A stretch of DNA of 9,451 nt from NCBI GenBank assembly GCA_018608925.1, contig JABAYQ010000068.1, positions 1-9,451 on the forward strand, written 5' to 3'. The notes under the pieces are model-generated. The model saw only the letters and a program-made list of their open reading frames with translations. It searched no databases and was not told the origin of the DNA. Position 1 is the stretch's first letter, and every line of letters begins with the position of its first letter. Shown piece after piece: positions 1 to 7,215 of this stretch. The DNA comes from Cryomorphaceae bacterium. GTDB lineage: Bacteria > Bacteroidota > Bacteroidia > Flavobacteriales > UBA7312. A program made the position numbers and the translations under genes.

Positions 1-77
1 TTTTCGAAATCTTCTAACATAACTTGTGAAAATGCTATGTAAGGAATACACGTTAAAACAAATAAAATTCTTCTCAT
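1..77 (-). CDS. N-terminal fragment of an exported protein (gene continues past the left edge)
   Basis: An ATG at 77-75 on the minus strand opens a frame that stays open to the window edge, giving about 25 residues. They begin with a typical signal peptide: basic MRR, a hydrophobic core, then AFSQ as a likely cleavage site, with VMLEDFE following. The start lies two bases after the stop codon of the lectin/SprB gene, so the two are almost certainly one transcript and possibly translationally coupled. The mature N-terminus ending in an acidic 'EDFE' resembles the start of the choice-of-anchor/cleaved-adhesin domains common in T9SS cargo proteins, but too little is present to assign a family. 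It does not resemble the start of PorP/SprF proteins, the usual partners of CHU_C-type cargo. That it is a gene and exported is fairly sure; its function is unknown. Confidence 0.72.
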   Translation of the reverse strand, partial: MRRILFVLTCIPYIAFSQVMLEDFE

Positions 78-79
78 AA

Positions 80-3000
80 TTATCTAATTAAATTAACTTT
101 ATTATTTTCTACAATTAATTTGCCAAACAAATCATTTGCTTCAAATCTATAAACGTATGTTCCAATGGGAACATAATGACCGTTGTATTTTCCATCCCAT
201 CCTTCGTTTTCATTATCGGTCGAATCAAAAATAATTTGGCCAAATCTATTGAAAACTATTAACCTATATCTTGAAAAATTCTCAATAGAAATGTTAAACA
301 CATCGTTTACACCGTCTTCATTTGGTGAAAAGGTATTTGGGATGTAGTGAACTAATTCTTCTGCTACCACTATGTTTTTTGATATAGTGTCGCTACATCC
401 AAATATGTTTGTTGCTTGCAAGTGTATGCTATGAACTCCGGTATCTCCAAAGCTAATAATAGGGTAAAACATATCCAGCTGATAAGATTCATCAATTGTC
501 CATAACCACTCTGTACTTGCGATAGATCTGTTGTCTAAGGAATAGTTTATGTTTTTGCGAAGTAATGTGTCAATGTTAAATTTTGCTGTCGGATTATTAA
601 ATAAATTTATTTTGATCGAGTCTGTAACAATGCAGTTTGCTAAATCGCTTATTTCAACAAAATTGTTTCCATATGCAAGTGCGTCAGGGTCTAGCCCAAA
701 CCAGTCTACATTATAAGGAGGTATTCCTCCAGAAATTTCTATTACAGCAGTTCCAATCTTTTCAATAGAGCAAGATCTTGTCGTGGTGTAGCTAAACTGA
801 AGTATGGAGTCTGGTTCGAAAACGGTAAAAACACTATCGCTTAAACACCCATTGTTGTCTTCCATGCTTATGAAATAATTTCCTTGGTATAAGCTGTCAA
901 TGTCTTTATTGTTTGAGTTGAAGCCGTTTGGCCCAGTCCAGCTAAATGATTGATAAGGAGTTGTTCCTCCGTCAATGTCAACAGCAATAGACCCTGTATT
1001 TGTGCCGGTACATTTCACATAACCAATAGTCCCTTCATTGATTGTTATTTTGTCTGGTTGAGAAATAATAAAATTTTCAACTCTACTGCAATTGTTGTCG
1101 TCGTTTATTGTGATTTGATAATTGCCTGCCAATAATTGAGTAATGTTTTGAGAGCTGCTAGAATATCCATTGTCACCAGTCCAGTCGAAGCTTGAGTATG
1201 GTGTAGTTCCTCCTGAAACATCGATTATAATATTCCCGTCGTTTGAGCCGAAACATTTAGGTTCTTGAGATTGTATTAGGTTAATTTGAATTTGAGTGGG
1301 AGAGCTTACTATAATTGTAGATGTGTCAGAGCTACAGCCTTGTGAGTCTAAAGCAAAAGAGTAGTAAGTTCCAGCATTCAATCCGTTTGTTAGGTTGTTG
1401 TTAGAGATTAAACTCAGTGTATTGTCTAATAAGTTAGCGCTTGTTGTTCCTGTCCCTCCAAAATGAACAATATTTATGGATCCATTATTAGAATTGAAAC
1501 ATGTAGCTGGTATTGAGTTGGATGCTACAATTACTTGATTGGGCTGGTCGATGGTAAATGTAAATTCTTTGTAACAGTTTTGGTCATCTGTTAGAGTTAA
1601 AATGTAGTCTCCTTGCTCAATGTTTGTGATGTTATTACCTGTTCCTATATAACTATTGGGCCCAGTCCAATCGAAGTCAAATGGAGCAGATCCTCCAGTA
1701 GAGTTCACTTCAATCTCACCAGAAAACCCTTCAAAACAAAGAGCGTCTGCTTGAGTTATAATATTAATTCCTAAATCGTTTAGTTGTTCTACTATTACTT
1801 GTCCATTGTTTTGACAATTATAAGAATCAGATAAAAAATAATTATAAACTCCATCGTTGAGGTTAAATAAGTCTTCGTCGGTATAATTTATTCCGTTGAA
1901 GTCTGTCCAGTCAATGTTGTACGAGCCAAACCCTCCGCTAGGAGTTACTTCTATAGAGCCAGTAGCGGAAGTGTTGCATAATATGCCTACAACATTATCA
2001 ACATTTAAAACTAGTTCTGCTTCTTCGCTTATTTGAATGTTTAAATTGTCTATGCAGCCATTTTGGTCTGTTGCGCTAATAGTGTAGTTATTTGCATTTA
2101 GATTGGTGAAAAGGTTTGTGTTTTGCGTTACTCCTCCAGAAATAGAATATTGCACGCTTCCTAATGCACCTATAAAATCTACTGCAAGTTGTCCGGTTGA
2201 TTGTCCGAAACATTCCACGTCTTGATGCTGTGCGTTTATTTCTTGTAGTGAAGGAGACAATACCTCTACATCAAAAGATCTATTAAAAGTAGAACCGCTA
2301 CAAGTATTTATTAGGGTTAATTCGTAGTTAGTGTTACTAGATGGGCTAAGACTTATCGAAGGATTATTTGATATAACAATTCCGTTTTCATCTTTCCATT
2401 CGAAAGAGAAATAATCTAGATAAGAAAAATCTAAATCCAATGGAATTCCAAGGCAAACAATAGTGTCTTGAACTATTGGAGAATTGCTATAATAGTCAAT
2501 GCAAACAGATTGTTCGTTCGTAGCGCCTCCTGTTGCTCCCGTAAAGCCCCAGTAAGCTATGTTGTTTCCACTAAAAACAGTGTTTGTAATGTCTATAGTT
2601 TGACTTATAGTATTAAAGTTTCCATCTTGGCTACAGTAAAATACATCTAATTTGTTTGTAGAAGCGTCCCAAGAAATAGTAATATGGTGAAAGTTTCCTG
2701 TAGTGCAATCCTCTACATCAGTGTAGAAAGGAGTAAACGGAACGGTAATAATATCTTCTGGAGTGTCGTGGTCAACCTGTCCGTTTAGCATCAATGCCAT
2801 GTGGTCATAATAAGGAAGGTTGAAAACACCTCCTCCTGGATCATTTACAAATGGAAAGTCAATGGGGTTTTCTCTGTATGTATCCATCTGAATAGCTAAA
2901 GAGGGTGTTATGCCTGCGTATCCTAAAGTTCCACCTCCGAAAGCATTAATTCCTGCGTCTGCACTTTGGTTTTGAATAACAAAAGCCATTCCGTCTCCTC

Positions 3001-3247
3001 CTGTGTCAGGATCAGAGTCGCAGCCAAAGTTTATGGTAGTTGCAATTTCAAATGATTGGTTTAGATCTAAAGGAATGTTACTCCAGAAGCCACCGGCCTT
3101 AAAAGCCTCGTCAGCGGTAAGTGTAATGCAAGTTTGGTTTGTTGAGCTATTTAAAAAAGCATCCCCCTTTAGGCTGAATTGCGCATTTACTTTGCCACAA
3201 AAAATGACAAACACAAAACACATAATAAAGAATAACTTTTTTCTCAT
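80..3247 (-). CDS. Secreted L-type lectin-like / SprB-repeat protein with gliding motility-associated (CHU_C) C-terminal domain
   Basis: This 1055-residue protein is probably exported by the Sec pathway and T9SS and displayed on the cell surface, where it may bind glycans or act as an adhesin. Residues 1-22 form a signal peptide (MRKK, hydrophobic core, NAQ). Residues about 23-255 look like a bacterial L-type (legume-like) lectin domain: GGDGMAFVIQN near 83-93, LGYAGI...LAIQMDTY near 108-124, HHITISWD near 187-194 and WGFTGATGG near 233-241. Seven SprB-type repeats cover about 341-880. A PKD-like segment follows at about 885-962. Residues 965-1055 are a CHU_C domain, with IPNTFSPNEDGVNDVF, FNRFGQIIFDS, GWDGKYNG and PIGTYVYRF. 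The ATG at 3247 was chosen because it supplies the basic n-region of the signal peptide; there is no Shine-Dalgarno sequence, as is usual in this phylum. The next gene starts two bases after the stop. Domain calls are strong; the ligand is unknown. Confidence 0.93.
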   Translation of the reverse strand: MRKKLFFIMCFVFVIFCGKVNAQFSLKGDAFLNSSTNQTCITLTADEAFKAGGFWSNIPLDLNQSFEIATTINFGCDSDPDTGGDGMAFVIQNQSADAGINAFGGGTLGYAGITPSLAIQMDTYRENPIDFPFVNDPGGGVFNLPYYDHMALMLNGQVDHDTPEDIITVPFTPFYTDVEDCTTGNFHHITISWDASTNKLDVFYCSQDGNFNTISQTIDITNTVFSGNNIAYWGFTGATGGATNEQSVCIDYYSNSPIVQDTIVCLGIPLDLDFSYLDYFSFEWKDENGIVISNNPSISLSPSSNTNYELTLINTCSGSTFNRSFDVEVLSPSLQEINAQHQDVECFGQSTGQLAVDFIGALGSVQYSISGGVTQNTNLFTNLNANNYTISATDQNGCIDNLNIQISEEAELVLNVDNVVGILCNTSATGSIEVTPSGGFGSYNIDWTDFNGINYTDEDLFNLNDGVYNYFLSDSYNCQNNGQVIVEQLNDLGINIITQADALCFEGFSGEIEVNSTGGSAPFDFDWTGPNSYIGTGNNITNIEQGDYILTLTDDQNCYKEFTFTIDQPNQVIVASNSIPATCFNSNNGSINIVHFGGTGTTSANLLDNTLSLISNNNLTNGLNAGTYYSFALDSQGCSSDTSTIIVSSPTQIQINLIQSQEPKCFGSNDGNIIIDVSGGTTPYSSFDWTGDNGYSSSSQNITQLLAGNYQITINDDNNCSRVENFIISQPDKITINEGTIGYVKCTGTNTGSIAVDIDGGTTPYQSFSWTGPNGFNSNNKDIDSLYQGNYFISMEDNNGCLSDSVFTVFEPDSILQFSYTTTRSCSIEKIGTAVIEISGGIPPYNVDWFGLDPDALAYGNNFVEISDLANCIVTDSIKINLFNNPTAKFNIDTLLRKNINYSLDNRSIASTEWLWTIDESYQLDMFYPIISFGDTGVHSIHLQATNIFGCSDTISKNIVVAEELVHYIPNTFSPNEDGVNDVFNISIENFSRYRLIVFNRFGQIIFDSTDNENEGWDGKYNGHYVPIGTYVYRFEANDLFGKLIVENNKVNLIR
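608..2227 (-). repeat. Array of seven SprB-type protein repeats
   Basis: Within the lectin/SprB protein, residues about 341-880 contain seven tandem units of roughly 60-80 residues, starting near 341, 415, 496, 576, 657, 738 and 820. Most begin with a Cys (CFG or CFN in several), then a Gly-x-Ile-x-Val strand, a GG(T)xPY turn and a W-T-G-x-N-G-like segment (for example FDWTGPN near 525, FDWTGDNGY near 687, FSWTGPNGF near 768). They continue with a Y-x-I strand, D-x-x-x-C and a closing strand ending near 'SxP'. This is the pattern of the SprB repeat of the Flavobacterium johnsoniae gliding adhesin. The copies have diverged in DNA, so the array is old rather than a recent tandem expansion. The seventh unit is shortened and lacks the W-T-G form. 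Confidence 0.85.
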
Positions 3248-3291
3248 CTCAAACTTGTAAAAATTAGGAACTGCAATTTAATAAAAACTTT

Positions 3292-3306
3292 GTGTAATAT
3301 TCACAC
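3292..3306. promoter_or_regulatory. Second copy of the GTGT-N7-ACAC inverted repeat
   Basis: GTGTAATATTCACAC matches the core of the promoter-overlapping dyad (GTGTAAATTTGACAC, 3350-3364) at 12 of 15 positions and keeps the same arm spacing. It lies between the two divergent genes, about 45 bases upstream of the lectin/SprB start codon, so it could serve either gene. It may be chance in such AT-rich DNA. Confidence 0.3.
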
Positions 3307-3329
3307 TTATTTAATTTGTGCTGTTTTTT

Positions 3330-3360
3330 TTTGATTTTTTGTGCTAAAAGTGTAAATTTG
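3330..3360 (+). promoter_or_regulatory. Bacteroidota-type promoter for the cupredoxin mosaic gene
   Basis: TTTG at 3330-3333 is followed after 19 bases by TAAATTTG at 3353-3360. This matches the -33 TTTG / -7 TAnnTTTG consensus of Bacteroidota housekeeping promoters exactly in both boxes and in spacing. Transcription would start near 3366-3368, giving a leader of only about 20-25 bases before the ATG at 3390. The -7 box lies inside an inverted repeat (3349-3365) that could be an operator. No equally good promoter was found on the minus strand for the divergent lectin/SprB gene. Confidence 0.68.
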
Positions 3361-3365
3361 ACACT
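3349..3365. promoter_or_regulatory. Operator-like inverted repeat overlapping the -7 box
   Basis: AGTGTAAATTTGACACT has 5-base arms (AGTGT/ACACT) around a 7-base AT-rich centre and contains the TAAATTTG promoter element. A protein bound here would block RNA polymerase, so repression is the simplest reading. A related copy lies 58 bases upstream. No known regulator family could be assigned from the sequence. Confidence 0.35.
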
Positions 3366-3389
3366 ATATACTAACTTAACAGTGTTTTT

Positions 3390-6300
3390 ATGCCTATTCA
3401 ATTACGAAATTTACTTTTTCTGTGTCTGTCTTTATTTTTCGGATCCTCATTGTTTGCTGATAGCCACGTAGTTAATTCGGGTAGTTATTATTATTCTCCA
3501 TCTAGTTTGACTATTAATTCGGGTGATACTGTTTATTGGTATAATGACGGTGGTTTTCATAACGTCAATGGAGAAGTTAGCTCTATTACAGGTGAAGATT
3601 ATGGTAATCCAGAGTCGTTTGTTTCTGGAGCGACAAATACTGTTGGAGCCTTAATTTATATGCATGTATTTAATGTGCCAGGAACATATAATTACGATTG
3701 TTCTATTGGTAGTCATGCTGCAAACGGCATGGTTGGGTCTATTAATGTTTTATATCAAAACCCACAAGAACCAACTACTGTTAATCCAGTAGATGTTACT
3801 TTTAGAGTAAATATGCAAGATCAAGAAGTTAGCCCTTCAGGTGTGTTTGTGGCTGGAGGTCCTTGGCAAGTTTCTAATAATTCTGACTTAGGATATACTG
3901 CTGCCGGATTGTCTGGCGGAACTCCTCCCGGATTTTTAATGAATGATGATGATGGAGATGATATTTGGGAGTTAACACTTTCTTTAGAAGAAGGTTCTGA
4001 ATTCTATTGGAAATTTAGAAACGGATACTATGATAATTGGTCAGCTGATGAAGGTGCTTGGGAAAATAATTTTGCAGGACAAGGTTGTGGTTATTGGGAT
4101 AACGGAGATAGACAATTAATAGTTCCGTCCCAAGAATCTTCCTACGATTTTTGTTTTAATAGCTGTGACTCTCAATGTCCTTTGCCTCCGGTAGATGCTG
4201 TTTTTTCTGTTAATGTTGCTAGTTTTCCTGATGCTGTACAGACCGTTTCTATTCAAGGATCTTTTTCTGGATGGGAGCCTGGTCAATACATTTCAATGAC
4301 TAATGTTGGTGGAACTATTTGGCAATCAGACCCAGTTGCTTTAGCTGCAAATGCAACTCATAATTATAGATATGTTGTAAACGAAACAGTCGAATTTTTA
4401 CCATCTGAAACATCTTGTACTGAGGCAGATCCTTCTGGTCAGTTCGATCCTACTAGGGTTTTATTAACTAGCGAGTCAGATATTTCTTTAGACATAGTTT
4501 GTTTCGAAAGCTGTCTCGATTGTGGCGATGGAATAGAAGGTTGTACAGATTCTGGTGCAAGTAATTATAATCCTAACGCAACATTAGACTTTGGTTGTTT
4601 ATACGATGTAACTTTTGCAGTAGATATGACGGGATATGATATGTCTAACGTACAAATTGTTAATGTAAATGGAGATTTTAACGGATGGTGTGGTACTTGT
4701 AACCAGTTGTATGACGAAGATGGAGATAATATTTATACTACCACTATTGCAATACCTACTGGTGTTAATGAATATATCTTTACTACTAACGGATGGGAAG
4801 GTGATCAGGAAGTCTTTGATGGTACAGAATCTTGTATTTTAGCGACTCCAGCCGAAGATGATTCTACACAACTATTTATAAATCGTCTTCTTGAAGTGGA
4901 GCAGGCTGCAATTGTTTTAAATCCTGTTTGTTTTAATTCTTGTGATGTTTGTGTAAACCAAACTGCACAAGTTACTTTTCAGGTAGATATGAGTAATGAA
5001 GAGGTTACTGATGTGGTTTCTATTGTTGGTAGTTTTAACGGATATAATGTAAATGCCAATCCTCTTACTGACATGGGTAATGGAATATTTCAGACATCGG
5101 TTAGTTTAACGGCTAACGCTCAATATATATTTAGTTTTGCAAACGGAGGTTTTGCTGGTTTAGAGTCTGTTTCAGGACAGGCTTGTGAAGCTGTTTCGGG
5201 TTACAGAGATTTGATGGTAAGTGGCGATTCTATAATGGATCCTGTATGCTTTAATTCTTGTGATTTATGTGAAGACAGTCAGTTTTATGGTTGTACTGAT
5301 CCTTCTGCATTTAACTATGATTCATCTGCTTTAGTAGATGATGGTAGTTGTTTCTTTGCAGGATGTACGGATAGTAATGCAGATAATTTCAACCCTAACG
5401 CATCTGAAGATGATGGCTCATGTACTTATTGCAATTCATTTCAAGCAGTTTTAGTGTTCTCTGGAGAGCCTTCAGGACCTGATGCTTGTGATGGATATAT
5501 GCAAGTAAGTGGACAAGGTGGGTCTTCAAATTATTCTTTTGTAGTTTATAATCAGGAAGGTGTTCCTCAAAACCCATTTGGCTTATGTTATGGTACTTAT
5601 AATGCTGTAGTAACTGATAACGGCTCTTCTTGTACGGATGAGATTAGTTTAACTTTTATTGAACCTGAAGTAGAAGAAAATCCTTGTGATATTGTACCAA
5701 CAGGAATGTTTGTTGATAATATCATTCACAACAGAGTAGTGTTTAACTGGTCTGCACCTAGTGCTGCACCATCTCACTACATGATTCGTTACCGTGCTGT
5801 AGGTACTAGTTCTTGGTCAGTAATGTCTGCTGGCCCTGTTAACTCTAATGCCTTTACGGGCACAACGAGAACTCGTTATTTTATGGAGCCAGGTACTACT
5901 TACCAATGGAATATAAGAGCTAGAGTATTAAATGAAGACGGAACAACTAACTGCCAGTCAGTTTGGTCAGCGTCTAGCGAGTATACTACATTGCCACAGT
6001 GTGCTAACTTAGAGAACTTAAGTGTTTCAACGGAAGCAAATTGGGCAACTTTAATGGCTGATGGACCTTCTGCTGAATGGGGTGTATGGCAATCAAAAGG
6101 TAAATTACGTGAGATAGGAACAAACTCTTATCGTTATGTAAATGGTACTGAAGACGGAATTAATTTCTTGAAAGGTAACTTTGATCCTAGCACAGATTAC
6201 GAATGGCATACAAAGGCATGGTGTACTGGTAATATAGATGCTAATGGTGACCCTGATCCGATGTACCATTCTGGATGGGGAGATTTTTCTTCATTTACAA

Positions 6301-6878
6301 CTGAAGATGTTTGTGATGCTGTTGCAACTAACTTAACTACTAGTTCTAATGGAGCTAATACTGCTATAACGATGAATTGGAATACGCCAGAATCAGGCGC
6401 TCCAGACCATTACTTCCTTGAGTTAACAGATGAGATTAGTGGTCAGGTATGGGCTTGGAATAACTTAGCAGGAAACACTAACTCTAAAACTAAATTTGGA
6501 TTAACTACTGGAAACGACTTCTCTTGGAGAATAAGAGGTGCTTGTGGTTCAAACGGAACATCATGGGCAACTAGCTTTACACAGCCTCAATACTATACTT
6601 TAGGGGCAGGAAGATTGTCTTCCTTAGTTTCGTCTTTAGAAGTCTTCCCTAATCCATCAAGAGATGTGTTTAATGTTTCGTTTGAGTCTGTTGAGATTCA
6701 AGCAATGTCAATTAGAATTGTAAATATGATAGGAGAAGAATTATATAATGAAGTTTTAACGGATTTCGTTGGTTCTTACAATAAGGCTATTGATATGAAT
6801 GCTCAACCAAAAGGAGTTTATTTCTTAGAGTTAACTTCTAATGATGGTAGTGTCAATAAAAAGATTGTATTGCAATAA
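3390..6878 (+). CDS. Secreted cupredoxin-headed multidomain protein with T9SS type A sorting domain
   Basis: This 1162-residue protein should cross the inner membrane by Sec (signal peptide 1-23, cleavage after SLFA) and the outer membrane by T9SS. Residues about 24-121 are a plastocyanin/azurin-like cupredoxin domain. His57 (GGFHNVNG), Cys104, His109 and Met114 form a complete type I copper ligand set with C-x4-H-x4-M spacing. Four Cys-terminated modules follow at about 134-263, 268-378, 405-521 and 526-627. GCTD repeats lie at 384-403, 634-654 and 658-678. Residues about 680-760 are SprB-like. Three FN3-like domains occupy about 763-868, 869-973 and 974-1072. The type A sorting domain is at about 1083-1162 (LEVFPNPSRDVF...MIGEELYN...PKGVYFLEL...KKIVLQ). 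The ATG fits the signal peptide and the promoter. The gene is probably monocistronic, ending at the hairpin terminator. Domain content is secure; no catalytic domain is recognisable, and the role (electron transfer, copper binding or glycan binding) is open. Confidence 0.92.
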   Translation: MPIQLRNLLFLCLSLFFGSSLFADSHVVNSGSYYYSPSSLTINSGDTVYWYNDGGFHNVNGEVSSITGEDYGNPESFVSGATNTVGALIYMHVFNVPGTYNYDCSIGSHAANGMVGSINVLYQNPQEPTTVNPVDVTFRVNMQDQEVSPSGVFVAGGPWQVSNNSDLGYTAAGLSGGTPPGFLMNDDDGDDIWELTLSLEEGSEFYWKFRNGYYDNWSADEGAWENNFAGQGCGYWDNGDRQLIVPSQESSYDFCFNSCDSQCPLPPVDAVFSVNVASFPDAVQTVSIQGSFSGWEPGQYISMTNVGGTIWQSDPVALAANATHNYRYVVNETVEFLPSETSCTEADPSGQFDPTRVLLTSESDISLDIVCFESCLDCGDGIEGCTDSGASNYNPNATLDFGCLYDVTFAVDMTGYDMSNVQIVNVNGDFNGWCGTCNQLYDEDGDNIYTTTIAIPTGVNEYIFTTNGWEGDQEVFDGTESCILATPAEDDSTQLFINRLLEVEQAAIVLNPVCFNSCDVCVNQTAQVTFQVDMSNEEVTDVVSIVGSFNGYNVNANPLTDMGNGIFQTSVSLTANAQYIFSFANGGFAGLESVSGQACEAVSGYRDLMVSGDSIMDPVCFNSCDLCEDSQFYGCTDPSAFNYDSSALVDDGSCFFAGCTDSNADNFNPNASEDDGSCTYCNSFQAVLVFSGEPSGPDACDGYMQVSGQGGSSNYSFVVYNQEGVPQNPFGLCYGTYNAVVTDNGSSCTDEISLTFIEPEVEENPCDIVPTGMFVDNIIHNRVVFNWSAPSAAPSHYMIRYRAVGTSSWSVMSAGPVNSNAFTGTTRTRYFMEPGTTYQWNIRARVLNEDGTTNCQSVWSASSEYTTLPQCANLENLSVSTEANWATLMADGPSAEWGVWQSKGKLREIGTNSYRYVNGTEDGINFLKGNFDPSTDYEWHTKAWCTGNIDANGDPDPMYHSGWGDFSSFTTEDVCDAVATNLTTSSNGANTAITMNWNTPESGAPDHYFLELTDEISGQVWAWNNLAGNTNSKTKFGLTTGNDFSWRIRGACGSNGTSWATSFTQPQYYTLGAGRLSSLVSSLEVFPNPSRDVFNVSFESVEIQAMSIRIVNMIGEELYNEVLTDFVGSYNKAIDMNAQPKGVYFLELTSNDGSVNKKIVLQ
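3789..5270 (+). repeat. Four Cys-terminated beta-sandwich-like modules
   Basis: The cupredoxin mosaic protein contains four related modules encoded at about 3789-4178, 4191-4523, 4602-4952 and 4965-5270. Each starts with a strand of the form V-T-F-x-V-(N/D)-M, has a G-x-F-x-G-(W/Y) or comparable Gly-rich strand (QGSFSGW, NGDFNGW, VGSFNGY) and an aromatic Y-x-F/W-x-F strand. Each ends in a Cys cluster: FCFNSCDSQC, VCFESCLDC, VCFNSCDVC and VCFNSCDLC. The 'GxFxGW' strand is typical of starch/glycogen-binding E-set domains (CBM20/CBM48-like), so glycan binding is plausible but unproven. The last two modules share 15 identical bases at 4932-4946 and 5250-5264, suggesting a comparatively recent duplication. 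Confidence 0.75.
4539..4598 (+). repeat. GCTD repeat 1 (single copy between modules 2 and 3)
   Basis: Encodes GCTDSGASNYNPNATLDFGC (residues 384-403), a degenerate copy of the GCTDPxAxNYNPxAxxDDGSC repeat often found in secreted marine Bacteroidota proteins. The acidic DDGS end has become DFG. The two flanking Cys probably form a disulfide and the Asp/Asn residues may bind calcium; both points are inference. Confidence 0.65.
5289..5423 (+). repeat. GCTD repeats 2 and 3 (tandem pair)
   Basis: Two 21-residue copies of the same repeat (residues 634-654 and 658-678), separated by three residues. They read GCTDPSAFNYDSSALVDDGSC and then GCTD...NFNPNASEDDGSC. They keep the two Cys and the DDGS end and sit between the fourth Cys-terminated module and the SprB-like segment, probably as a rigid disulfide-bonded linker. 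Calcium binding is a guess based on the Asp/Asn pattern. Confidence 0.75.
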
Positions 6879-6897
6879 TTCATTAGAAAAAATGTTA

Positions 6898-6933
6898 AAA
6901 AAAAAGGCTAGAAAATTTTCTAGCCTTTTTTTT
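6898..6933. terminator. Bidirectional intrinsic terminator between convergent genes
   Basis: A 36-base perfect palindrome: A8, then GGCTAGAAAATTTTCTAGCC (6906-6925), then T8. Read on either strand it gives a stem with GGCTAG/CTAGCC at its base, followed by a run of U. It lies about 20 bases after the stop of the cupredoxin mosaic gene and four bases after the stop of the lipoprotein gene on the other strand, so it can end both transcripts. Confidence 0.9.
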
Positions 6934-6936
6934 ATA

Positions 6937-7215
6937 TTAATGATCGTCGTCGTGGTGTTCTTCACAATGAATATCACTTGCAGGATACATTGCTGCTGGA
7001 ATAGTATCAGTTCCTACAACTTGCTGTTCTGTTAGATTGTAGCCATTGCTTTCTAAATCTTGTAAATTAGTTGCGCAAAATTCTCCTAATTCATATTCTA
7101 TTTCTACATTATTAGAGTTTAGATAAGCAATATGACATTCATGACAGTCATTTTCATTAGATGAACATGAAGCCATTAAAAACAAAACACCACTAGCTAA
7201 AATTACTTTTTTCAT
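6937..7215 (-). CDS. Small lipoprotein with CHECH motif and His/Cys/acidic C-terminal tail
   Basis: A 92-residue predicted lipoprotein. MKK plus a hydrophobic stretch ends in the lipobox-like LMASC, so Cys17 would be lipidated; the following SSNEND is polar and acidic, and surface export is possible but not provable. The mature part holds DCHECH (Cys24, His25, Cys27, His28), GEFC (Cys47) and a tail at 83-92 reading HCEEHHDDDH, in which every residue can bind a metal. No known enzyme domain is visible; it may be a small metal-binding or metal-sensing surface protein. The ATG at 7215 lies 72 bases downstream of the TonB receptor stop, in the same direction and with no clear promoter between them, so co-transcription is likely. 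The reading frame ends next to the shared terminator. I do not recognise a named family, and the metal role is inference. Confidence 0.85.
   Translation of the reverse strand: MKKVILASGVLFLMASCSSNENDCHECHIAYLNSNNVEIEYELGEFCATNLQDLESNGYNLTEQQVVGTDTIPAAMYPASDIHCEEHHDDDH

Noticed and set aside
950..1135. Small plus-strand open frame inside the lectin/SprB gene
   Set aside because: It lies wholly antisense to a well-supported protein, has no signal or domain and no promoter; it is a shadow frame. The same holds for the frames at 2468-2650 and 3003-3260.
608..2227. CRISPR-like or DNA-level tandem repeat array
   Set aside because: The periodicity is at protein level (SprB repeats); the DNA copies have diverged and there are no identical repeats with spacers.
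3248..3300. Possible minus-strand promoter for the lectin/SprB gene (TTAAATTG near 3273-3280)
   Set aside because: It does not match TAnnTTTG, and no TTTG-like box lies at the right distance; the real promoter could not be identified.
3291..3305. CRP-type site (TGTG-N7-CACA)
   Set aside because: The spacing is one base shorter than the CRP/FNR-family TGTGA-N6-TCACA pattern and inner positions do not pair; it was recorded only as an unassigned dyad.
5395..5577. Minus-strand open frame inside the cupredoxin mosaic gene
   Set aside because: Antisense to coding sequence with clear repeats and domains; no independent support.
6841..7035. Plus-strand open frame crossing the terminator
   Set aside because: It overlaps the end of the mosaic gene, runs through the strong hairpin terminator and then lies antisense to the lipoprotein gene.
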